A stretch of 34,319 nucleotides of DNA from a virus. Position 1 is the stretch's first letter. Each line of letters starts with the position of its first letter. The stretch spans positions 1 to 34,319 of the IMG/VR virus record IMGVR_UViG_3300022871_000061; one strand, 5' to 3'. Under the pieces are notes generated by a model. The model had not been told where the DNA came from, did not search any database, and saw nothing but the letters and a program-made list of their open reading frames with translations. Position numbers and translations under genes: made by a program. Shown here one piece after another: positions 29,696 through 34,319 of this stretch.

Positions 29696-30274
29696 TTATA
29701 ATCCTTTTATAAATTGTTCTGCTTGTTCTTTTTCAAATGATGAAAAGTTTACTGTGCAATAAGTTGTCTTAGCATTTTTAAGGTTAGCATATTCAAGGTT
29801 AGCATTTTTAAGGTTAGCATTTTTAAGGTTAGCATATTCAAGGTTAGCATTTTTAAGGTTAGCATATTCAAGGTTAGCATTTTTAAGGTTAGCATATTCA
29901 AGGTTAGCATTTTTAAGGTTAGCATTTTTAAGGTTAGCATATTTAAGGTTAGCATATTCAAGGTTAGCATTTTTAAGGTTAGCATATTCAAGGTTAGCAT
30001 ATTCAAGGTTAGCATTTTTAAGGTTAGCATATTCAAGGTTAGCATATTCAAGGTTAGCATTTTTAAGGTTAGCATATTCAAGGTTAGCATTTTTAAGGTT
30101 AGCATTTTTAAGGTTAGCATATTTTTCAACTGCCTCCTCTACTGCTTTTTTCATAGTAGTTTTAGTAGATTGAAAAATAACTTCCTCATCATACCTATTC
30201 AATATCGCTATTCCTTCTTCTTTTGTTTCAATTTCTGAAACATACTTCTTGACTTCTTCTAGGAAATTTTCCAT
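29696..30274 (-). CDS. Pentapeptide-repeat protein
   Basis: 192 residues. An N-terminal helical domain (about 1-50) and a short C-terminal tail flank 23 tandem five-residue units, A-N-L-K-N or A-N-L-E-Y (one A-N-L-K-Y). The A(N)L-x-x pattern is that of pentapeptide-repeat proteins, which fold as a right-handed square beta helix, rod-like and often DNA-mimicking (as in Qnr and MfpA, which bind gyrase). The first seven residues are the same as those of the neighbouring SSB-type protein and the leader is duplicated, so the gene borrowed its start from it. The near-identity of units at DNA level suggests recent expansion. Partner unknown; DNA mimicry or scaffold is possible. Confidence 0.85.
   Translation of the reverse strand: MENFLEEVKKYVSEIETKEEGIAILNRYDEEVIFQSTKTTMKKAVEEAVEKYANLKNANLKNANLEYANLKNANLEYANLEYANLKNANLEYANLEYANLKNANLEYANLKYANLKNANLKNANLEYANLKNANLEYANLKNANLEYANLKNANLKNANLEYANLKNAKTTYCTVNFSSFEKEQAEQFIKGL
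29774..30118 (-). repeat. 23 x 15-bp tandem repeat
   Basis: Twenty-three consecutive 15-bp units. The coding-strand core GCTAACCTT is invariant; the other six bases are AAAAAT, GAATAT or once AAATAT. The two main unit types alternate irregularly. Encodes the pentapeptide array. Confidence 0.95.
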
Positions 30275-30294
30275 ATATTTAACTTATTTAATTA
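30253..30294 (-). repeat. Start-region repeat, copy B (pentapeptide gene)
   Basis: Second copy of the 42-base start region. The part 30272-30296 is also present without change at 30676-30700 before a third gene, including the last codons (Thr-Asn-stop) of the respective upstream genes. Confidence 0.8.
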
Positions 30295-30425
30295 GTTTCT
30301 ACTGCTTCGCAAGGTTCTTTACAATCCGAGCATATTTCAAATTCATCTACTGGAGCTGAACAACAATTAGAAACTAAATGCTCTGCTCGTTCTTCAATGA
30401 ATTTTTCTGTTTCGTGATTACTCAT
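30288..30425 (-). CDS. Small Cys-rich protein
   Basis: A 45-residue gene read from sequence, beginning MSNHETEKFIEERAEH, with CC (about residues 21-22) and C-x-x-C-x3-C near the C-terminus (EICSDCKEPCEA), a likely single zinc site. It ends in TNstop within the repeated leader of the pentapeptide gene. It follows a strong hairpin (30445-30475). Function unknown. Confidence 0.55.
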   Translation of the reverse strand: MSNHETEKFIEERAEHLVSNCCSAPVDEFEICSDCKEPCEAVETN

Positions 30426-30444
30426 AATTTTTTCTTAGGCGACT

Positions 30445-30475
30445 AGGTTCTAGCAAGGGGTCTTGACTAAAACCT
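30445..30475 (-). other. Strong bulged hairpin before small Cys-rich gene
   Basis: AGGTTTTAG pairs with CTAGAACCT (9 pairs, one wobble). After a one-base bulge CAAG pairs with CTTG around the loop ACCC. It is the most stable hairpin found by eye in the window. It lies in the 67-base gap between two small genes, 20 bases before an ATG, with no T-run. Confidence 0.5.
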
Positions 30476-30492
30476 ATGCGTCTTGATCCCTT

Positions 30493-30678
30493 TTAATTAA
30501 TCTCTTGCTCTTGAGCTGAAATGAATGAGTCTGGATATACACCTTGCATTTCCAAAGCCTCAGCGTCATCCATTTGTTCTCCAGTTCCTATCCAAAGGAG
30601 CTTTCCATCTTCTTCTCCACAAATTTGGAGTCCAGCTTGAAATTTAGCTTGTAAATCTCTGTTAATTGTTACTTGCAT
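30493..30678 (-). CDS. Small protein, unknown
   Basis: 61 residues, acidic, beginning MQVTINRDLQAKFQAGLQIC, with a Gly-rich central turn (DGKLLWIGTGEQMDD). Its leader (30676-30700) is the same as that of the pentapeptide gene. Second gene of the transcript from the promoter at 30904-30932. No family recognised. Confidence 0.5.
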   Translation of the reverse strand: MQVTINRDLQAKFQAGLQICGEEDGKLLWIGTGEQMDDAEALEMQGVYPDSFISAQEQEIN

Positions 30679-30700
30679 ATATTTAACTTATTTAATTAGT
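30676..30700 (-). repeat. Start-region repeat, copy C
   Basis: 25 bases identical to 30272-30296; includes ATG, the A/T-rich leader and the end of the upstream gene. Confidence 0.75.
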
Positions 30701-30853
30701 AACTGTTATACTTCCACCTGCTTCAAAGTATCTTTTAAACCAACAATGCCCACAATAGATATTTCCGTCATTCTTTATCCTTTTACCACAATCATTACAC
30801 TTTCTAGTTTTAGGAGTTTTTTTATATTCCTTAATTTTATATTCTGGTTTCAT
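30692..30853 (-). CDS. Small zinc-ribbon protein
   Basis: A 53-residue gene read from sequence. Basic N-terminus KPEYKIKEYKKTPKTRK, then CNDCGKRI and YCGHCWFKRY, a C-x-x-C...C-x-x-C zinc ribbon. The best Shine-Dalgarno-like start in the window (GAAAGGTGGTGG before AAATATG) and a strong promoter just upstream make it the first, well-expressed gene of this operon. Role unknown; nucleic-acid binding is likely. Confidence 0.65.
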   Translation of the reverse strand: MKPEYKIKEYKKTPKTRKCNDCGKRIKNDGNIYCGHCWFKRYFEAGGSITVTN

Positions 30854-30903
30854 ATTTACCACCACCTTTCTATTTAATTTGTTATGTTATTACTACATCT
30901 CCT

Positions 30904-30932
30904 ATTGTATATTATTTCAACTAACTTGTCAA
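30904..30932 (-). promoter_or_regulatory. Strong sigma70-type promoter (early operon)
   Basis: TTGACA (-35, 30927-30932), 17-base spacer, TACAAT (-10, 30904-30909). The -35 is embedded in the last codons of the methyltransferase gene. Predicted start about 30898; the first gene begins at 30853 with a good Shine-Dalgarno. Likely drives the zinc-ribbon, pentapeptide and SSB-type genes. Confidence 0.78.
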
Positions 30933-33011
30933 GTCCTTCTTTGGATAACTTTTTAATCTAGCTTCTGCTATGTCGCAATACTCTTGTTCTCGTTCTATTC
31001 CAATAAAGTCAAAGCCCTCTAGTTTAGCACCTATCCCTGTTGATCCACTTCCGATATAAGGGTCCAAAATTGTTCCACCTTTAGGAGTTATTAGTCTTAC
31101 TAGGTATTGCATTAGCTTTATAGGTTTACAAGTCGGATGATTATTCTTGCTTGGTGCTTTTTCACTTCCATATTTTCCAGACATAGAATTAACATCATCT
31201 TTATAATCTCCAATTCCACCACCCCCACCGACAGTTTGTTTTTCTTCAAATTCTTCTAACCCTTGGTTCCTTTCACTCTTACTAGCTTTCGCACAATAAA
31301 AGAATCTTGATGCAGATATTTCATTATCTTTATAAATCTCTAAGTTATTTCCACCGCTAAAATTAGTAACACCCTTTTTATCACTTGGTGTTCTACTTGT
31401 CGCCCCTTTTGTATCTGGAAACCCCTCTACTACTTCATCTTCTCCTGAGTGGATTAAATTAGCAGGAAATCTTCCCTTGCTTTTATTCTTACAGGTGGTA
31501 TAATGATTATGTAGATTATTATTAACTAACAAACTATATGCAACCAAAGCCAAAACGAAAACGAGGAGAGGGTTATTATCATTCAGCTGATTATTTTCTT
31601 TTGAACTTAGGAAATGGAGTATATCAACCTGAACATCGTTACTTAATGGAAAAACATCTTGGTCGGAAACTTTCTGACAACGAACAAATACATCATATAA
31701 ACGGGATAAAGTGGGACAATCGTCTTGAGAATTTAAAACTTCTTGATAAGCGTGAACATACTCATTTGCACGCCCAGCAAGGAGACCACAATCATAAGGA
31801 ACGCCCAATAATTGTTTGTAATTCTTGTAATCAAGCTCTTCCAAATTATGCAAAAGGTTTGTGTAAGAATTGTTATATGAACCAAGCTCAGAAAAAATAT
31901 GTTGATAAAAATCGTAAAGTTGTAAACGAGAAAAAGAAAGTATATCGAAAAGCGAACTTGGATAAGATTTGTGCTTATCGCAGAAAGCGTTACAAACAAC
32001 TTCGCCAGAAAGGATTTTCTGCTTCCGAGCTTCGTCATCTTGTGTAGGGACACGAGATTTCTCTATATTTATTCCACCTGTTCCATATTTTAAAGTATTA
32101 GCTGCGACTGTTTTTTCTTCCAAAGGTTTACGGCAGAGAGTCCATAGTTCCATAGCTGGTTTTAACGCAGTACCTTGACCTTGTGTTCGTAAGACTTGTG
32201 TTCCGCATTTGTCGCAAATAACATTAAGTTCTCCAAGCGATTGTCCAAGGGCTTGTGATTGATATGATGAACACACTCCGTTCTCGTCAATGACCTCCCA
32301 AGATGTTTCGCCATTATTAGTCTGTGTTCCATAACATATCCATCCTTTCTTGCCATCAATATAAATTCCTGTGGGCATCTCACATATTTTACACTTACAA
32401 TATAATTCCCCTTGCGGTGTCGGTAAGTCGTGCCACCTTTCCAAGCAGGATTCTCTTTGCCTTTTGGAAATTTGTATTTCTTCTCCGAGGAAACTTCCAG
32501 TAAATATTTTGTGTTGTTCTCCTTGTTCCAAATCTTCCAACAATTCCGACAAAGCCCTCCTGTCGTTTTCTTTATTTTCTTCCAATACCAAGGTCTTATG
32601 TATAATGGTTTTCCACATTCCTTGCATTTGTGATTTGGTTTTCTTATTGTTGTTTTCATACTCTTCTATATTACCACAGTTAAGTTTTTTTAACAAGTGC
32701 TTATTTATATTCATAGACTTAGGAAATCCGCTACCATATAAATACGCTATAATATCTCTTATTTCAAATCCAGCGTCTTCAAGATTTACTGCCATCCTAT
32801 GTTGAGTTCTTGTTCCACAAGCTACGAGTGCGTGTCCTCCTGGCTTTAGGACTCTTAAACATTCTTTCCATACTTCTACACTAGGAACATCATAATCCCA
32901 CTTTTTACCCATAAATTTTAAACCATAAGGCGGATCGGAGCATATAGAATCAACACTATTATCTTCCATAGTTTTTAGAACTTCCAAGGAATCTCCACAT
33001 ATTATTTTCAT
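30921..33011 (-). CDS. Beta-class DNA methyltransferase with two nested HNH genes
   Basis: One continuous frame of 696 codons. The N-terminal part has the catalytic motif D26-P-P-Y29 and [30 protein letters not shown] and [15 protein letters not shown] middle part has [19 protein letters not shown] and [19 protein letters not shown] (about 284-325). The C-terminal part has [25 protein letters not shown] and the SAM-binding [14 protein letters not shown] (about 648-661). This order is the beta class of N6-adenine/N4-cytosine enzymes, normally about 360-400 residues. The surplus of about 335 residues is two blocks, residues about 118-284 and 322-492, that coincide with HNH genes read in other frames. 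Whether the long protein is made is unknown. The ATG overlaps the stop of a small gene (ATGA). Confidence 0.8.
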   Translation of the reverse strand: MKIICGDSLEVLKTMEDNSVDSICSDPPYGLKFMGKKWDYDVPSVEVWKECLRVLKPGGHALVACGTRTQHRMAVNLEDAGFEIRDIIAYLYGSGFPKSMNINKHLLKKLNCGNIEEYENNNKKTKSQMQGMWKTIIHKTLVLEENKENDRRALSELLEDLEQGEQHKIFTGSFLGEEIQISKRQRESCLERWHDLPTPQGELYCKCKICEMPTGIYIDGKKGWICYGTQTNNGETSWEVIDENGVCSSYQSQALGQSLGELNVICDKCGTQVLRTQGQGTALKPAMELWTLCRKPLEEKTVAANTLKYGTGGINIEKSRVPTQDDEARKQKILSGEVVCNAFCDKHKSYPSSLFDILSFSRLQLYDFYQHIFSELGSYNNSYTNLLHNLEELDYKNYKQLLGVPYDCGLLAGRANEYVHAYQEVLNSQDDCPTLSRLYDVFVRCQKVSDQDVFPLSNDVQVDILHFLSSKENNQLNDNNPLLVFVLALVAYSLLVNNNLHNHYTTCKNKSKGRFPANLIHSGEDEVVEGFPDTKGATSRTPSDKKGVTNFSGGNNLEIYKDNEISASRFFYCAKASKSERNQGLEEFEEKQTVGGGGGIGDYKDDVNSMSGKYGSEKAPSKNNHPTCKPIKLMQYLVRLITPKGGTILDPYIGSGSTGIGAKLEGFDFIGIEREQEYCDIAEARLKSYPKKDLTS
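31477..31504 (+). promoter_or_regulatory. Plus-strand promoter of the antisense HNH gene
   Basis: TTGCTT (-35, 31477-31482), 16-base spacer, TATAAT (-10, 31499-31504) with extended TGG. It is the only good plus-strand promoter seen and lies 33 bases before the start of the only plus-strand gene. It points against methyltransferase transcription. Confidence 0.6.
31538..32047 (+). CDS. HNH homing-type endonuclease, antisense inside methyltransferase gene
   Basis: 169 residues, the only convincing plus-strand gene. The basic N-terminus is followed by [20 protein letters not shown] and the HNH core [20 protein letters not shown] (about residues 50-69), as in phage homing endonucleases. A zinc pair CNSC...CKNC (about 89-108) follows and a basic helical tail ends the protein. 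It has its own promoter and the start context CAAACTATATG. Its stop codon TAG lies in the antisense of the methyltransferase motif RVPTQDD. The antisense frame remains open for its whole length and is part of the 696-codon methyltransferase frame. Confidence 0.85.
   Translation: MQPKPKRKRGEGYYHSADYFLLNLGNGVYQPEHRYLMEKHLGRKLSDNEQIHHINGIKWDNRLENLKLLDKREHTHLHAQQGDHNHKERPIIVCNSCNQALPNYAKGLCKNCYMNQAQKKYVDKNRKVVNEKKKVYRKANLDKICAYRRKRYKQLRQKGFSASELRHLV
32162..32659 (-). CDS. HNH homing-type endonuclease, same strand, shifted frame inside methyltransferase gene
   Basis: 165 residues. A zinc finger CKECGKPL...CRNC (about residues 12-40) is followed by NPAWKGG (about 71-77), then [18 protein letters not shown] and the HNH core [20 protein letters not shown] (about 129-148). 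It is read in a different frame from the methyltransferase. Its stop TAA overlaps the methyltransferase motif GTALKP (GGTACTGCGTTAAAACC carries both). It shares layout with the HNH proteins at 15254 and 24131. Probably a homing element, moving into methyltransferase genes that lack it. How it is translated within a longer frame is not evident; no Shine-Dalgarno is seen. Confidence 0.8.
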   Translation of the reverse strand: MKTTIRKPNHKCKECGKPLYIRPWYWKKIKKTTGGLCRNCWKIWNKENNTKYLLEVSSEKKYKFPKGKENPAWKGGTTYRHRKGNYIVSVKYVRCPQEFILMARKDGYVMEHRLIMAKHLGRSLTRTECVHHINHKPLDNRLENLMLFATNAEHKSYEHKVKVLR

Positions 33012-33124
33012 TTTTTATTTTTAATAACAATTAACTCTTTTTTGATAGCTTCTTCTATGTCTTTTCTGATGTTTTCGTCTCTAGTCATTCGAAGCTCTTT
33101 TTTTAACAGTTCTATTTTATTCAT
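33008..33124 (-). CDS. Small basic helical protein, unknown
   Basis: 38 residues, MNKIELLKKELRMTRDENIR and a Lys-rich helical end. ATGA overlaps at both ends couple it to the coiled-coil protein before it and the methyltransferase after it. Function unknown. Confidence 0.45.
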   Translation of the reverse strand: MNKIELLKKELRMTRDENIRKDIEEAIKKELIVIKNKK

Positions 33125-33384
33125 AATATTTTTTTTAATCTTTTAATTTCCTCATCTGTTTTTTCTATTTCTCTAATGAACATTTTTTTATATTCAAATA
33201 GATATGTAAACTTTTCCATTAAGAACTCCAGAGAAGTTTCTGCGTTTTGTTTTAACTTCTCATTCCAAGTTAATTGTTCTTTCAAGTGTTCAATAGTTGC
33301 TTCTCGTTCAGCCTTACCAAAGGTTTCCTCCTTCTTGGAGTGTGTCTTTTTTTGGCTTGATTGGTTTTGTTGGTGCTGTTCCAT
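33121..33384 (-). CDS. Small coiled-coil protein, unknown
   Basis: 87 residues. The Gln/Lys/Ser-rich N-terminus (MEQHQQNQSSQKKTHSKKEE) is followed by a long charged helix with heptad-like spacing (AEREATIEHLKEQLTWNEKL). The start lies 71 bases inside the 3' end of the helicase-type ATPase gene in another frame. The end overlaps the next ATG. It may be an accessory of the ATPase, judged only from coupling. Confidence 0.5.
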   Translation of the reverse strand: MEQHQQNQSSQKKTHSKKEETFGKAEREATIEHLKEQLTWNEKLKQNAETSLEFLMEKFTYLFEYKKMFIREIEKTDEEIKRLKKIL

Positions 33385-34186
33385 TTTTTTGATCTACTAA
33401 TAAATTATTTTCAAAGTCTAATTTTAAAATCATTCCCATGCTCTTTCCATTCTGTCTGTCTAGTTCAATAACTATCTTTGTCTCATCACTCATTGAACTC
33501 ATACCCATTTCTCCATCAGTCCGGTCTCTGTGGACTACGAACATTTTATCACACTCATTTGCAATCAAAGCAGAATCTCTAACGTCTTCAGCTCTTGGGA
33601 TTCTGTTTCCCTCTATTTTTTTAGTGTGAGCTAGAACAAATATAGTGAGTCCGTTTTCTACTGCTATTCTTTTTAGAGTTCTCATAAGGTCTCCAATTAG
33701 GAGAGTTACGTTTTGACCTGTGGAAGTTAGATTAAAAAGATAATGGAGATGGTCAATAAAAACTACTTCAGTTCCATATTTTATTTTCGATTCCATTATT
33801 CTTTCTTCTACCCAACCAATGTCTTTGTATTTCATTTTCTTCGGAACATAGAAGTCTGCTGGATCTATGTCTTGGTAAAACTCAAATATTTCTTCTTCAA
33901 AGCTAAACCATAACATCTTAACTTTATCTGAATTGTTTTTAGTAATTGTTTTTGCAAATGTTGTTTTACCTCTTTTTGCTATTCCAGTAATTACTATTAG
34001 CTGTCCTTTTTTAAAACCTCCTACAAACTCATCTATGCAAGCTATACCAGTTCCAAAGAAAGTAGGCTTCTGGTTTTTCTTTTCTTCTTCATAAACTTCT
34101 TGAACTGGAACTACTTTGTATTCTCCATCATAGCCAATTACCTTTTCTTCTATTTCTATTTGGTTTTTTATTTTTTTTATGTCCAT
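33314..34186 (-). CDS. DnaB/RecA-like replicative ATPase (helicase-type)
   Basis: 290 residues. Walker A G68-I-A-K-R-G-K-T75-T in IVITGIAKRGKTTFAK, catalytic Glu candidates in FSFEEEIFEF (about 94-103), Walker B VVFIDHLHYLF (about 141-151) and VLAHTKKIEGNRIPRAEDVRDS with DSALIANECDKMFVVHRD (about 194-235). These match the RecA-like core of phage DnaB-type helicases. The primase-binding N-terminal domain is missing and length is well below full DnaB, so it may be a minimal helicase or a helicase-like ATPase with a separate partner. Start context TAAAACTATG, 4 bases after the stop of the partial gene upstream. Confidence 0.75.
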   Translation of the reverse strand: MDIKKIKNQIEIEEKVIGYDGEYKVVPVQEVYEEEKKNQKPTFFGTGIACIDEFVGGFKKGQLIVITGIAKRGKTTFAKTITKNNSDKVKMLWFSFEEEIFEFYQDIDPADFYVPKKMKYKDIGWVEERIMESKIKYGTEVVFIDHLHYLFNLTSTGQNVTLLIGDLMRTLKRIAVENGLTIFVLAHTKKIEGNRIPRAEDVRDSALIANECDKMFVVHRDRTDGEMGMSSMSDETKIVIELDRQNGKSMGMILKLDFENNLLVDQKNGTAPTKPIKPKKDTLQEGGNLW

Positions 34187-34190
34187 AGTT

Positions 34191-34319
34191 TTATTTTTCT
34201 TTTAACTCCTTTAACTTTTCCTGTCCTTTTTTTCTATCCTCTGGTGTCAATTTTTCTTTCCACACTATTTGAGGATTTTCTAATTGCAAAGCTTTCCTTT
34301 CTTGTAATTGAACAAGTTT
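34191..34319 (-). CDS. Partial gene, C-terminal end only
   Basis: The last 42 codons of a gene whose start lies beyond the window. The frame is highly charged and helical (QLQERKALQLENPQIVWKEK then PEDRKKGQEKLKELKEK). It stops 4 bases before the ATPase ATG. Too little remains to name it. Confidence 0.55.
   Translation of the reverse strand, partial: KLVQLQERKALQLENPQIVWKEKLTPEDRKKGQEKLKELKEK

Noticed and set aside
29774-30118. Possible CRISPR array
   Set aside because: Units are contiguous, have no unique spacers and encode a regular pentapeptide pattern.
29749-30129. Open frame encoding repeated MLTLKM/MLTLNM
   Set aside because: It is the alternative frame of the 15-bp repeat, open only because the unit length is a multiple of three.
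31733-32053. 106-codon minus-strand frame over the plus-strand HNH gene
   Set aside because: Hydrophobic shadow of the HNH gene in a frame other than that of the methyltransferase; no domain or start signal.
1-34319. tRNA genes, integrase and attachment sites
   Set aside because: I looked for T-loop consensus, cloverleaf patterns and recombinase motifs and saw none.

Overview
The window is an AT-rich stretch of a tailed bacteriophage genome. Nearly every gene lies on the minus strand, so transcription runs from high to low coordinates. The virion genes fit a short-tailed (podovirus-like) phage: large terminase, portal, scaffold-like protein, N4-gp56-type major capsid protein, adaptor-like protein, beta-propeller-like tail protein, large glycine-rich internal/ejection-type proteins and a long tail fibre. 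I see no tape-measure, tube or sheath gene. Four good sigma70-type promoters (-35/-10, three or four with an extended TGn) and a few Shine-Dalgarno sites point to an ordinary bacterial host. The host itself cannot be named from this sequence.

Layout, in the direction of transcription. 34.3-33.0 kb: a DnaB/RecA-like ATPase with small partner genes. 33.0-30.9 kb: a beta-class DNA methyltransferase gene whose reading frame is occupied by two HNH endonuclease genes, one on each strand. 30.9-29.1 kb: an early-type operon behind a strong promoter, with small zinc-binding proteins, a pentapeptide-repeat protein built from 23 near-identical 15-bp units, and a single-strand-DNA-binding-type protein. 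This is followed by a hairpin-rich noncoding stretch at 28987-29105. 29.0-26.7 kb: small accessory genes, including an HNH nuclease, a sigma-region-4-like mini protein and a second, short adenine methyltransferase. 26.6-25.1 kb: a membrane-anchored lysozyme-like gene split by a -1 frame change, tiny membrane peptides and an HTH protein. 25.1-18.9 kb: late promoter, then a possible small terminase, HNH, large terminase, portal, scaffold and capsid. 18.8-11.8 kb: a sugar island with a GroES-like protein, two glycosyltransferases, GDP-mannose 4,6-dehydratase, a DUF1737-like protein, a sugar methyltransferase, a cupin and a DegT aminotransferase. 11.8-0 kb: adaptor, tail and ejection proteins, ending in a tail fibre that runs off the window.

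The sugar genes sit between capsid and tail genes and look like a pathway for one modified nucleotide sugar (GMD to ketosugar, then C-methylation, isomerisation and amination) plus glycosyltransferases to attach it. The target could be virion protein or a host-surface glycan.

The most unusual signals concern HNH endonucleases sitting in or against important genes without destroying them. Upstream of the HNH at 15254-15673 is a relic of the original 5' end of the dehydratase gene (encoding KALITGVNGQ), while the dehydratase now starts inside the 3' end of the HNH gene with a synonymously recoded SGVNGQ. In the methyltransferase gene two HNH genes are nested while the 696-codon frame remains open. 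Other points of interest are a perfect H-type pseudoknot just after the capsid gene, and a recurrent start-codon context (AAACTCTATG and close variants) in place of a Shine-Dalgarno at about a quarter of the genes.
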